DNA of 64,000 nt from positions 124,001-188,000 of the forward strand of contig NZ_JAUQTB010000005.1 in the NCBI RefSeq assembly GCF_030580655.1. Direction: 5' to 3'. Shown here piece after piece: positions 21,472 to 30,480 of the stretch. The notes beneath the pieces were generated by a model. The model was given only the letters and a program-made list of their open reading frames with translations, did not search any database and was not told where the DNA came from. The DNA is from Paenibacillus lacisoli (GTDB lineage Bacteria > Bacillota > Bacilli > Paenibacillales > Paenibacillaceae). Every line of letters starts with the position of its first letter. Positions within the stretch are counted from its first letter, which is position 1. Made by a program: the position numbers and the translations under genes.

Positions 21472-24400
21472 TCAGGAAGGACCGACAGCAATCCAGGAGA
21501 GTACTCCATATGATGACGGGCTGCTGCTCTGAATGCAGGCGACTTCCAATACGGCACAGTCGACACGCTGCATTTTGAGTGAGACATGGTAAGCCGGATG
21601 GTTGGACATAGCCACAATGACGTAGTTGCTCGAAGGGAATGGTTTTTCGAAGGTCACGTTCACTTCCGTATGGTCCGCCCCGCCCGGCATAATGAACGCA
21701 TTCATGCCAAACTGCTGAATGCTGCTCTGGCTGCCTACTCCCTGGACTGGCGTCCACGACAGGTGCTCCGGTGTGATGGATCCGGCTGCAATATGACGGC
21801 CATTTACAGAATTTTCGGCAAGTTCAAGCGATCCGGATTCCTGTTGAGCCTCCTCACTCTCCAAGGGTTCTTGCGGCTGCGGCAGGTTGGAAGATGGCTG
21901 TGAGGCCGTGGTATTCTCCACGTTCTGCACCCGTTCCTCCAGACCGTCCAGTCTGCCCAGTGCTTCCAGGACCTCCTCGGCCAGATGCTCTGCACGAACC
22001 GTGTTGGGAGCAAGATGACCGCCTTGGACAGCACCTGCTGCCAGATGTTCGGCATGCACGGCATGCTGTGCAAGATGTCTGGCGCTCACTACCCCTGCCG
22101 TCAGATGCCCGGCGTTAATCGAATGGCTGGCCAAATGTTTCGCGTGGATCGCGCCCTCTGACAGATGCTCACCCTTCACCAAGTCCGGAGTCAGGTGATT
22201 GGCTTGAATCGAACCATCGGACAAGTGCACCGCCTGCACCGCGCCTTCGGTCAAATGCTCCGGATGGATGGAACCGGTAGACAGATGGTCGGCATGCACA
22301 GAGCCCTCTGCCAGCTGATCAGCGTGCACGGAGCCTGCAGTCAGGTGAATCGTATCAACCGCTTCTTCCGCCAGATGTTCACCCTGTACCGCATTCGCTC
22401 TCAAATGGTTAGAACTAACCGAAAGATCCGACAGATGCTTGGCGTTCACCGAACCCGCTTGCAGGTGACCTGCATGCACCGAACCTTCGGCCAGGTGGCC
22501 AGCGTGCACCGAGTTATCGCTCAGCTGTTCCGCCTGTACGGAGCCTGCTGCCAGATGGATCGTCTCCACCGCTCCCTCGGCCAGATGATCGGCATGCACG
22601 GCATGCTGTGCGAGATGTCGGGTGCCGACGACCCCTGCCGTCAGATGCCCGGCGTTAATCGAATGGCTGGCCAGATGCTTCGCGTGGACCGCGTCCTCTG
22701 TCAAATGGACGGCATGCACCGAACCTGGAGACAGATGGTCGGCATGCACAGAGCCCTCTGCCAGCTGATCGGCATGCACGGAGCCTGCAGTCAGGTGAAT
22801 AGTTTCAATCACATCTTCCGCCAGATGTTCACCCTGTACCGCACCGGCTGCCAGATGGATCGTCTCCACCGCTCCCTCGGCCAGATGCTCACCCTGCACC
22901 GCACCGGCTGTCAGATGCTCACTGTGAACGGCGTCTTCGGCCAGGTGTACCCCTTGGACCAGGCCCGCCGTCAGATGCTCCCGGTTCACCGATCCGTCGG
23001 CCAGGTGATAGGCATGAACGGATGACGAGGCCAGATGGATGGAATCAATCTCCCCTTCCGCCAGATGCTGCGCATGAACTGAACCGGCAGACAGATGATC
23101 CGCGTGGACCAAGCCTTCAGCCAGATGGCCCGCATGAATAACACCTGCGCTGAGATGCGCCGGCAGAATCAGGCCTTCAGCCAAATGAGCGGACTCTACA
23201 GCCCCAGAGGCTAAATGATCGGCATGGATGATATGTTCATTCAAATGCGCTGATTGGACGGCACCCGCGGACAAATGCACAGTCCGGACTGACCCTTCGG
23301 CGAGATGCAGCGACTGCACAGACTGATGATCCAGGTGTCCGGACTGTACTGCCCCTGCCGCCAGCTGTCCGGAGTCCACTGCCGCAGCAGCCAGATGTCC
23401 GGTCTCTATCGTTCCTGCAGCTATATGTCCGGCTTGCACAGCTCCGTCTGCCAGATGGCGGGAGTGAATGGAACCCTCCGTCAGATGGCCGGCATGTACG
23501 CTGTCCGCTGCAAGATGGACGGATTGTACGGACGCCGGTGCCAGATGAGCTGCTTCAATAGCTCCCGGAACGACATGCGCGGCTTCAACGGCACCGGGTG
23601 CAAGCTGTTCAGCAGTGACTGCCTCTGCTGCCAGATGGACCGTGTTCACAGCCTGGTCCGCCAGATGCAGGGAAGACACCGCGCCTTCGGCCAGGTGCAG
23701 CGATTTTACAGTCCCTTCGCCCAGATGACTGCCCTGTACGGCACCAGGTGCAAGTTCACGGGACGTGACAGCGCCTTTCGCAAGATGGCGGGATTTAACG
23801 GCTTCCCCTTCCAGCTTCGAGGACGTGACGGCCCCGTCACGAAGAAGTGGTGTCGAGATGGACCCTTCCTGGATATGTCCGCCGCCAATGCTCTTATGAT
23901 GAAGGTGATGCGGGAGTACAGCGCCTTCCGCAAGATGGCGGGAGTGCACCGTGCCGGCCTGCAGATGTTCTTCACCGACCGTATCCGGCTGAAGATGAAT
24001 ACTCACGATGGAGCGGGGCTGCAGCTGCTGGCCCGATACAGCGAGCGGTGCCAGATGCTGCGTACCGATCGCGCCCGGCGCCACGGCGGATTCCGTCACG
24101 GAACCTGCGTGCAGATGGTGCCCGGTGACGGAGGACGCCTGCAGATGCACCGGGCCCACGGCGTCTGCCGCCAGATGCGCGGCTTCAACGGAACCTGCCT
24201 GCAGATGTCCGGCATGGATGGACTCCGGCTGCACATGTTCAGCCTGAACCGCCCCCCGCTCCAGATGGCGGGAAGATACCGATTGTTCAGCCAGATGCAG
24301 CCCGTGTACAGACGCGTCCTGAAGGTGGACAGCGCCCACTGAGCGGCTCTTGAGGTGCGTGCCGCTCACTGATTCCGGCTGCAGCGTCTGGCCGGACACC

Positions 24401-26781
24401 GACGACGCGGACAGATGCTCTTCACCAATCGCATTCTCCGCAATCTTGCTTCCGGTAATGCTGGCATCCGGCAAAATGGCGGCCGAGCAGACTTCTTCGG
24501 CCAGATGATCCAGCGTCACCGAACGCTTCTGCAGATGATAGCCATGGATGGCTTCCTGCTGCAGATGTTTGCCTGCAATGCTCTCCAGTGCCAGATGCAT
24601 GCCGGAGATCGTCCCCTGTGCTACAACATCACCTGTAACCGCCCCATCTTCGATAGCCCTGCGGTTCACTGCACCAGGGGCCAGATGCTCCGGCTGGATC
24701 GTTCCCGCAGGAATTTTGCTGCCGGTTACGCTGCCCTCCGCCAGCTTGGCACTCGTCACAGCTGCATCGGCCAGCTTATCGGTCGCCACGCTCTCCGGGG
24801 ACAGCTTGACGGAGGTCACTGCATGGTCGCTCAAATGCGGAGCCTGAATGGAGCCTGTCTTCAGCTGGGGGCTTCCCACTGAGCCGGAAGCCAGCTTTTC
24901 GCTGGTGACGGCACCGGACTGCAGCATATTGGAAGTAATGCTGCCTTCCTGGATGTGTACGCCGGCTACGGCGCCTTTCGCCAGATGCTTCTGCATAATC
25001 GCTTCCCGCTGGAGTGCAGACGGGCCTACACTTTCGGCAGCCAGATGCTTCTCCTGCACTGCGCTATTCGCCAGCGCAGACGAAGTTACTCCCCCTGGTG
25101 CCAGTGCAGCGGAACCGACAGAACCGTCTGCCAGCTTGCGTGCGGTGACACTGCCGGCGGCCAGCTTCTCTCCGCTGACGCTCTCCCGCTGCAGCTGGCC
25201 TTCTCCTACAGATTCCCGGACAATATGCCGGGACTGAATGACTGCATCGGCCAGATGTCCGCTGTTAATGACGCCTTCAGCAAGGTGGATCGATCCGATA
25301 CTGCCTGCAGCCAGATGCCTGGACAGCACACTATGTTCAGCCAAATGCCGCGAAGTGACGGATACCGGCGTGATCTGCTCGCTGGTGACGGAATCCCTGG
25401 CCAGATGCTTCGTCTGTACTGCCTCGTGCGCTAATTTGGCCGGAAGAATACTCTGGTCGGCAATCTTCGAAGCGGTCACCGAAGCATCAATAATTTTGGC
25501 AGTCCCGATCGTTTGATTCGCCAGATGAGCAGATTGGATACTGGATTCTGTCAGATGCCGGCCCGTCAGTGTGCCATCCGGGATATGCTCAGGCTGAATG
25601 GCACCGGGTGCAATTTGTCTCGAACCAACGGCCCCTTCAGCCAGATGGGCTGATGTCAGCACTCCGGGGGCCACGTGACCACCGGTAATACTGCCGTCTT
25701 CCAGCTGATCCGGACCGATGGCTCCATCTGCCAGTTTGCTGCGGGTGACCGCGCCATCGGTCAGATGAACTGCGGTTACGATATGTTCGCCGATGTGACG
25801 GCCTTCGACCGCTCCGTCACGCAGATGCGCAGCGCCAACCGCCTGTTCACGCAGCTTGGAGGCAGTCACCGCACCTTCAGCCAGCTTGGAAGTGTCCACT
25901 GTACCATTAGCCAGATGGCGTTCAGACACAGATCCCGATGCGAGCTTGCTGCCGGTTACTGCCTGATCCTGCAGCAGATCGTCTGAGATCACAAGCGGAC
26001 TGAGCTTGCGGGCGCTGATGGAGCCGTCGGCAATTTTGGAAGCACTGATAGATTGGTCTGCCAGTTTCTGTGGTGAAATGCTTCCGTCCTTCAGCTTTTC
26101 CCCGCTGATGGAAGCATCCGGGATTTTATCGGGCGTTACAGCTCCATCCGCAATATGTTCCTGTGTGACAGCGTCCGGCGCGATATGTGCCGACAGGATG
26201 GAATGATCAGCGATATGGATGCTGGTTACTGCATAGTCTTCCAGTGCTTCGCGTCCAACGCTGCGTTCACGCAGCTTGGAGCCGTCAACGGCACGCGCAG
26301 CCAGTTTGTCGGATGTAATGGCGAAGTCACTGATGTCATCGCTATAGATAAAAGCCCGTGTCGTTCCGGGCATTTTCTTCTCCTCCAGCAGACGCTCCCG
26401 TTCCCGGGGTTCGAGAATGATATGCAGATCGTTCTCATCAGCCTGGGCCGGCGTCCCCGTCCATTCATGCGGATGGGATTCGGCCTGGGGCACCTCAGCT
26501 TCCGGCTTCAATACCTCTTGGTCATTGCTGCCGGACGGGCCTGTTTGGGCCGCGTCAGTCTGTTCCTCCTCCAGATCCGCAGCAGACGCTGGCTGGACAT
26601 CCTTCGGTGCCTCGGCCAGAGCTGAAGAAGAAATATTGACCTGCAGTGGTTCCTGCGGCTCTTTTACGCGGCGGCTGGGCCGGTTGCGTTCGAGCATTTC
26701 CAGTTCCTGCGTGCCCGGGTTTTCAACAATATACAGCTTCTGCGGGCCTTTGGGACTTTTCGTTTTGCCACGTTTTTTCAC
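21472..26781 (-). CDS. Giant decapeptide-repeat protein with WIAG-tail-like C-terminus
   Basis: A 1769-residue protein, probably a fibrous surface or spore-layer component. Residues 1-150: basic start then an acidic, Pro/Gln-rich region. Residues about 151-1604: roughly 145 uninterrupted decapeptides of the form [SA]-[VI]-x-x-x-[HK]-[LI]-x-x-G. Early copies use Lys at position 6 (SDKL, GEKL, PQKL), later ones almost always His-Leu. Then a short coiled coil (LEERVQNVE), an acidic linker, two more decapeptides and a globular beta-rich C-terminus ending SWIAVGPS, like the WIAG-tail named in Paenibacillus proteins. No signal peptide or membrane anchor. Start is GTG with AGAGGAG upstream. Flanked by glycosyltransferases, it is a likely glycan acceptor (inference). 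Confidence 0.85.
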   Translation of the reverse strand: MKKRGKTKSPKGPQKLYIVENPGTQELEMLERNRPSRRVKEPQEPLQVNISSSALAEAPKDVQPASAADLEEEQTDAAQTGPSGSNDQEVLKPEAEVPQAESHPHEWTGTPAQADENDLHIILEPRERERLLEEKKMPGTTRAFIYSDDISDFAITSDKLAARAVDGSKLRERSVGREALEDYAVTSIHIADHSILSAHIAPDAVTQEHIADGAVTPDKIPDASISGEKLKDGSISPQKLADQSISASKIADGSISARKLSPLVISDDLLQDQAVTGSKLASGSVSERHLANGTVDTSKLAEGAVTASKLREQAVGAAHLRDGAVEGRHIGEHIVTAVHLTDGAVTRSKLADGAIGPDQLEDGSITGGHVAPGVLTSAHLAEGAVGSRQIAPGAIQPEHIPDGTLTGRHLTESSIQSAHLANQTIGTAKIIDASVTASKIADQSILPAKLAHEAVQTKHLARDSVTSEQITPVSVTSRHLAEHSVLSRHLAAGSIGSIHLAEGVINSGHLADAVIQSRHIVRESVGEGQLQRESVSGEKLAAGSVTARKLADGSVGSAALAPGGVTSSALANSAVQEKHLAAESVGPSALQREAIMQKHLAKGAVAGVHIQEGSITSNMLQSGAVTSEKLASGSVGSPQLKTGSIQAPHLSDHAVTSVKLSPESVATDKLADAAVTSAKLAEGSVTGSKIPAGTIQPEHLAPGAVNRRAIEDGAVTGDVVAQGTISGMHLALESIAGKHLQQEAIHGYHLQKRSVTLDHLAEEVCSAAILPDASITGSKIAENAIGEEHLSASSVSGQTLQPESVSGTHLKSRSVGAVHLQDASVHGLHLAEQSVSSRHLERGAVQAEHVQPESIHAGHLQAGSVEAAHLAADAVGPVHLQASSVTGHHLHAGSVTESAVAPGAIGTQHLAPLAVSGQQLQPRSIVSIHLQPDTVGEEHLQAGTVHSRHLAEGAVLPHHLHHKSIGGGHIQEGSISTPLLRDGAVTSSKLEGEAVKSRHLAKGAVTSRELAPGAVQGSHLGEGTVKSLHLAEGAVSSLHLADQAVNTVHLAAEAVTAEQLAPGAVEAAHVVPGAIEAAHLAPASVQSVHLAADSVHAGHLTEGSIHSRHLADGAVQAGHIAAGTIETGHLAAAAVDSGQLAAGAVQSGHLDHQSVQSLHLAEGSVRTVHLSAGAVQSAHLNEHIIHADHLASGAVESAHLAEGLILPAHLSAGVIHAGHLAEGLVHADHLSAGSVHAQHLAEGEIDSIHLASSSVHAYHLADGSVNREHLTAGLVQGVHLAEDAVHSEHLTAGAVQGEHLAEGAVETIHLAAGAVQGEHLAEDVIETIHLTAGSVHADQLAEGSVHADHLSPGSVHAVHLTEDAVHAKHLASHSINAGHLTAGVVGTRHLAQHAVHADHLAEGAVETIHLAAGSVQAEQLSDNSVHAGHLAEGSVHAGHLQAGSVNAKHLSDLSVSSNHLRANAVQGEHLAEEAVDTIHLTAGSVHADQLAEGSVHADHLSTGSIHPEHLTEGAVQAVHLSDGSIQANHLTPDLVKGEHLSEGAIHAKHLASHSINAGHLTAGVVSARHLAQHAVHAEHLAAGAVQGGHLAPNTVRAEHLAEEVLEALGRLDGLEERVQNVENTTASQPSSNLPQPQEPLESEEAQQESGSLELAENSVNGRHIAAGSITPEHLSWTPVQGVGSQSSIQQFGMNAFIMPGGADHTEVNVTFEKPFPSSNYVIVAMSNHPAYHVSLKMQRVDCAVLEVACIQSSSPSSYGVLSWIAVGPS
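21970..26331. repeat. About 145 tandem 30-bp repeats encoding the decapeptide array
   Basis: A continuous 30-bp periodicity across 4.4 kb. The array keeps several long frames open on the plus strand too, giving spurious antisense reading frames (for example 22165-23025 and 23305-24342). The most recent duplication is visible as near-identical blocks at 22051-22147 and 22591-22687, offset by exactly 540 bp or 18 decapeptides. Confidence 0.9.
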
Positions 26782-26843
26782 AGCTGCTCGCTCCTCTCTA
26801 AAAATTGCCTTTGCGTCATCCTATGCACCCCTATGGGCATTTG

Positions 26844-28013
26844 TCACCGTCCTGCGGCTTTTTGCATGAGCTGCTCCCAGCGCCGGGCTGTATGCTCCCA
26901 GCGCAGGCGGTGCCTCGCTTCCTCACGTCCCGCAAGACCCATGGCCTGACGTTGACCGGCATCACGGAGCAGTTGAAGGATGATCTCCGGCAGCAGCTCC
27001 TTCAGCCTCTCCTTCGGAATGAGCCGGCCTGTCACCCCATCCTTGACTACTTCGGGAATACCGCCTGCATCGGAAGCCACTACCGGTACGGCTGACGCCA
27101 TTGCTTCCACGTTAACCAGCCCGAAAGCTTCGTTCCCGAGGGAGGGCACGACGACAAGATCGGCCAAATTATAATACTGTGCCATACCTGTATAGGGGGT
27201 AAAAGGTATGAACATCACGTGCTGCGGTGCCTGTTCAGCCAATTGGTTGAGACGGCGGCTGTAAAGGGTCGATTGTCTGGAGCCGTAATAGGCGCCGCCA
27301 ACAATGAGCAGCAGAATTTGCGGTTCGGCCCGGACAAGCTCGGGAAGGGCCTCTAACAGAATATGCACGCCCTTCTCCGGCAGCAGCCTGCCGGCGTACA
27401 TCACGATTTTCCGCTGCTGCCACCCCCGGTCCCGCAGTTTGGCTTCACGCAGAGCCTCCGCAGCCGGCGTCCAGCGGGGCAGGAAATCCTGCAGCCGCAC
27501 ACCCAGCAGATTGGACTCCACCCTTCCCTGCAGGAAGGGATAACGCTTCATCAGCGTCCCGCCCAGAAAATCACTATCCACGACGATGCGGTCCGGAATA
27601 TCGAGCAGCTGTCCTGCCTTATCAGCCGACATGTAGGGCGGCTCCACGAAAGTCAGCGAGTGCAGGGTCAGCACGACCGAAGACTGCTGGAAAGCAGCAG
27701 CCATCATTTTTGCAATCCGGGGCCGGTTATGAACGTCGATCACATCCGGCTTCCAGTCCTTCAAATGGTCAATGATCCTCCGTCCGTAAGAAGCGCCGGG
27801 AGACACCCGGACACATTCCACACCATGCACGCTGTCATGATCCGGAAGACCTTTACCGCGGATCCCGTAAATTCTCGACTGAATCTGTGCAGCAGCCAGC
27901 GGTACTGTATTCTCAATCATGCGCTCTACCGAGCTGCTCATGCCGGAAGGAATGACGAAGGAGCCTGGCGTGATGACTGCTGCTTTGACAGGTTCCCCTG
28001 GAGTCTCGGGCAT
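26844..28013 (-). CDS. CotSA/YtcC-like GT4 glycosyltransferase
   Basis: A 389-residue GT-B enzyme resembling the spore-coat-associated glycosyltransferases CotSA and YtcC. The N-terminal half contains VHNRPRIAKMM (the HNRP block of that group) and LTLHSLTFVEPPY. The C-terminal half has VMYAGRLLPEKGVHILLEAL (GRLxxEKG), VVPSLGNEAFGLVNVEAMAS (E-x7-E) and DAGGIPEVVKDGVTG. AAAGGA lies about 11 bases before ATG. It ends 60 bases upstream of the giant repeat gene and is the first gene of the minus-strand locus; the next gene upstream belongs to a different set. The pairing suggests it glycosylates the repeat protein or a coat polysaccharide (inference). Confidence 0.85.
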   Translation of the reverse strand: MPETPGEPVKAAVITPGSFVIPSGMSSSVERMIENTVPLAAAQIQSRIYGIRGKGLPDHDSVHGVECVRVSPGASYGRRIIDHLKDWKPDVIDVHNRPRIAKMMAAAFQQSSVVLTLHSLTFVEPPYMSADKAGQLLDIPDRIVVDSDFLGGTLMKRYPFLQGRVESNLLGVRLQDFLPRWTPAAEALREAKLRDRGWQQRKIVMYAGRLLPEKGVHILLEALPELVRAEPQILLLIVGGAYYGSRQSTLYSRRLNQLAEQAPQHVMFIPFTPYTGMAQYYNLADLVVVPSLGNEAFGLVNVEAMASAVPVVASDAGGIPEVVKDGVTGRLIPKERLKELLPEIILQLLRDAGQRQAMGLAGREEARHRLRWEHTARRWEQLMQKAAGR

Positions 28014-28493
28014 TTAGAATCACGTCCTTTTTTATGGATAGCGCCAGGGTGGGCATGCCTGCAGCTGCCTGCAGCCTGAGCTTCCTGCCCGTCCCGTCTG
28101 CGTCCTTTTTACTGTTATCAGCCTATTCCCGGTTTCCTGGTTTGGGACCATATTCTGTTTTCTCGCAGCAAAAAAGCACCCGAACCCGCATTTTTGGGCG
28201 GACGGATGCTTGTTGTAAATTTGTTAAGAGGTCGTTTTCTTTATGGATATGGACGCTTATGCAGCCGACCCGTTCTCCGGTCCCGCTTCCGTAACATCCC
28301 ACGTGATGCTCTGTCTTCCGCTTCCATTCGGCTATAAACAAGCCGTCATCCCTTTCGTTTCAAAGCAGGTCAATTCCGATTATAACACCGAGAATAATCA
28401 CCCGGAGGATGTTACCGATAGCGAAGGCAGCCGTTTTAAAAACAGCAAAAAGGATCTGGGCATACTCATTGGCACACGTTTCCCCTTATCTCA
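28014..28493. other. 480-bp gap between the spore locus and the accessory block
   Basis: No convincing gene. Short frames exist on both strands (for example minus 28123-28341 from a TTG), but none has good codon character plus an SD. The one structured element is a minus-strand terminator-like hairpin at 28170-28210. The side near 28013 should carry the promoter of the spore locus; I could not identify a clear sigma consensus. Confidence 0.5.
28170..28210 (-). terminator. Terminator-like hairpin inside the gap
   Basis: On the minus strand AGCATCCG and CGGGTGCT pair (one A-C mismatch) around a 20-base loop and are followed by six T. The nearest minus-strand gene ends 280 bases upstream, so it either ends a long 3' leader or an unannotated small RNA. 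Confidence 0.5.
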
Positions 28494-29810
28494 TCATAAG
28501 TTCAATTCAAATGACTGGCTCCAAACACATTGAATATCCCCCTGCAGCCCCTTCACTCTGCGGCCGGTATCCGTGAACCCGGTCTTGGCATACAGATTTT
28601 TCGCCACCATGTTCTCTTCATTGACCCCCAGTACAATTTCATCCGCGTCTGCAAAATGATTCTGTACAAACCCAGGGAGAATCTGCAGGGCCCGTCTGCC
28701 GAATCCTTGTCCCTGCATTTCCTTCGTTATCGACAACCCGCGCAGCAGGATCGCCTGCCGATTCGGACTGTAAGAGGCCGGTCCCGGCCACGTATGAAGG
28801 ACCATAAAACCAACGACCTGATCATCGGCCGTAATGACGACCGGATAGCGCCGGGAATCCTCCCGCCCAAGGTCCAATAAAGAAGCGGGCATGGCTGTAA
28901 ACCGTTCCTGCCCCTCCGCAAGCCGGAAGGCGGCCAGCACAGCCTCATCCTCGTCCCGGCAGAAGCGGAGCTCCACTTCCGCTGCATGTTTCTCGGCAGC
29001 AGATGAAGCTTCGATAAGGCTGTTCTTTACTCCAAGTTCATATATCCGGCCAGCCATAAAATCAAAAAAGGTCATATTGATCTGTTCACAGATGGCTTCG
29101 GGCAGGCGCACAATCAGCTCCCCCGCCAGCTGAACGAGGATTTGCACTCCTTCCGGCTGCCGGGAGGGGGCCATTCCTTCCATGGCCTGCTCCATACGGC
29201 TCGCGATTGAAGCCCCAGTATTTTGTGACAGGCGTTTGAGACCCAGGTGCGCAGCAGCAGGATTATCCAGGTAACGGATTAATGATGCCAGGTCCCCGGC
29301 CATATAATGGCCCAGCTGAGAGGCCCAGATCGAATCCCCGCGGCTGTATGCGGTCTCGAATTCCAGCAGCGTAAACATAAATTCGTGAATAGTCCTGATC
29401 AGTACCGCAGGTTCGAGCGGATATCTGCATTCCACATAGTCCTTCAGTTTATCCTGCGGATCATACAGAACCTGAAGAGCATCGGTCCGGGGCAGGCTGC
29501 CGTACGTCACGGTATAGAGGTCCAGATGAAGACCATCGTCATACACACCTACAATTTGGGGACCGACAAACGAAGCCTCCGACCAATAAATTAAAGGCCG
29601 GTAAGCTTCCATTATGCGGATCCTCTCCGGCAGGAAGGCGTTGATTTCTTCGTCAGCCACCATGCAGTACAGATCAACATCAGAATACGTATCCCCTTCC
29701 CCACGGGCCAATGAGCCTTTAAGGAAAATAGCCTGAACACCCGGCTCCGCCTGAAGAGAACGACAAACGCGCTGAATGGCTTCGTTTTGCCTGTTCATGG
29801 AATCGTTCAT
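28494..29810 (-). CDS. Nucleotidyltransferase-GNAT fusion protein
   Basis: A 438-residue two-domain protein. Residues about 1-100 are a Pol-beta-like nucleotidyltransferase domain with FLKGSLARGEGDTYSDVDLY (GSxARGxxxxxSDxDL; the two Asp bind metal) and a third Asp in DLYTV. A helical middle region follows (about 110-270), resembling the partner domain of aminoglycoside or lincosamide nucleotidyltransferases. Residues about 275-438 are a GNAT acetyltransferase with the acetyl-CoA loop EMQGQGFGRRAL and NLYAKTGF. The combination suggests a small-molecule modifying enzyme, possibly for an antibiotic-like substrate; no specific activity can be named. The next gene upstream is a GNAT 26 bases away, so both may be co-transcribed. 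Confidence 0.8.
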   Translation of the reverse strand: MNDSMNRQNEAIQRVCRSLQAEPGVQAIFLKGSLARGEGDTYSDVDLYCMVADEEINAFLPERIRIMEAYRPLIYWSEASFVGPQIVGVYDDGLHLDLYTVTYGSLPRTDALQVLYDPQDKLKDYVECRYPLEPAVLIRTIHEFMFTLLEFETAYSRGDSIWASQLGHYMAGDLASLIRYLDNPAAAHLGLKRLSQNTGASIASRMEQAMEGMAPSRQPEGVQILVQLAGELIVRLPEAICEQINMTFFDFMAGRIYELGVKNSLIEASSAAEKHAAEVELRFCRDEDEAVLAAFRLAEGQERFTAMPASLLDLGREDSRRYPVVITADDQVVGFMVLHTWPGPASYSPNRQAILLRGLSITKEMQGQGFGRRALQILPGFVQNHFADADEIVLGVNEENMVAKNLYAKTGFTDTGRRVKGLQGDIQCVWSQSFELNL

Positions 29811-29836
29811 AGGTATACCTCACTTCCTGCCGCAGA

Positions 29837-30397
29837 CTAACGGAAGTACAGCTTCTTTTTCATATATAAGGCCACTTCTCCATCCACAGCATCTTCATTG
29901 GTGTAGAGGGAGAGATCGATGCCCTCCAGCTTGAATCCACAGCTGCGATAGAAGGCAATCGCACCCGTATTCGTATTCTGGGTTTCCGCTGTAATCGCGC
30001 GAATACCCTTGGACTTGGCGGCCTGCTCCACACTGGATATCAGCAGACTGCCCAGAGACTTGCGGCGGTGGCGCTCCGCTACCTGCAGATGCCACAGGAC
30101 CAGCGTATTATTCCAGGCTTGAAACCCGCAAACGGCGATACCCGCCAGCTCTTCGTCCATGTAGAGTCCGAAAGAGTTTCCTTCCTCCACCATTTCACGG
30201 TATCTGGCATGATCTTCATAACCGATCGGCTCCAGCTTGATATAGGGCTTTTCTAACTCCACCAGCTCTAATGAAAGGTGTACCGATTTTGCGGATTCCT
30301 GCTTGGTAACGGCAAATTTCAATCTGGATTGATAGCCGAAGCTGCCCAGCTGCATCAGCTGTTTTTCCGGGTATTCGGACAGCGGTAAGATTTTCAT
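29837..30397 (-). CDS. GNAT-family N-acetyltransferase
   Basis: A 186-residue acetyl-CoA-dependent acetyltransferase. Conserved parts: GIAVCGFQAWNNTLVLWHLQV (strands 3-4), HRRKSLGSLLISSVEQAAKS (pyrophosphate loop; here R-R-K-S-L-G in place of the usual Q/R-x-x-G-x-G/A) and NTGAIAFYRSCGFKLEGID (C-terminal GNAT block). Length fits the family with an extra N-terminal strand. It lies 26 bases before the nucleotidyltransferase-GNAT fusion gene on the same strand. The substrate is unknown; the YxxMVEEG-type N-terminus resembles streptothricin-acetyltransferase-like proteins, but that is a weak hint. Confidence 0.82.
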   Translation of the reverse strand: MKILPLSEYPEKQLMQLGSFGYQSRLKFAVTKQESAKSVHLSLELVELEKPYIKLEPIGYEDHARYREMVEEGNSFGLYMDEELAGIAVCGFQAWNNTLVLWHLQVAERHRRKSLGSLLISSVEQAAKSKGIRAITAETQNTNTGAIAFYRSCGFKLEGIDLSLYTNEDAVDGEVALYMKKKLYFR

Positions 30398-30480
30398 AGC
30401 CCCTCCTTAAATACACTGCTCGGCTTGTATCTATGTATTTCCGATTTTATCGATGCCTTTCCTGCTTTATTTCGAAGACT

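Noticed and set aside
22165..24342. Long plus-strand frames of 286 and 345 residues
   Set aside because: They lie antisense inside the 30-bp repeat array and stay open only because the repeat unit lacks stops in that frame; no SD, and the products are meaningless repeats.
21970..26331. CRISPR-like regular 30-bp periodicity
   Set aside because: The period is coding, contiguous without unique spacers, and in frame with a decapeptide protein repeat.
28123..28341. Minus-strand 72-residue frame, and possible riboswitch in the gap
   Set aside because: TTG start with weak SD and no recognisable protein; the RNA does not match any riboswitch class I could recall, so only the terminator-like hairpin is reported.
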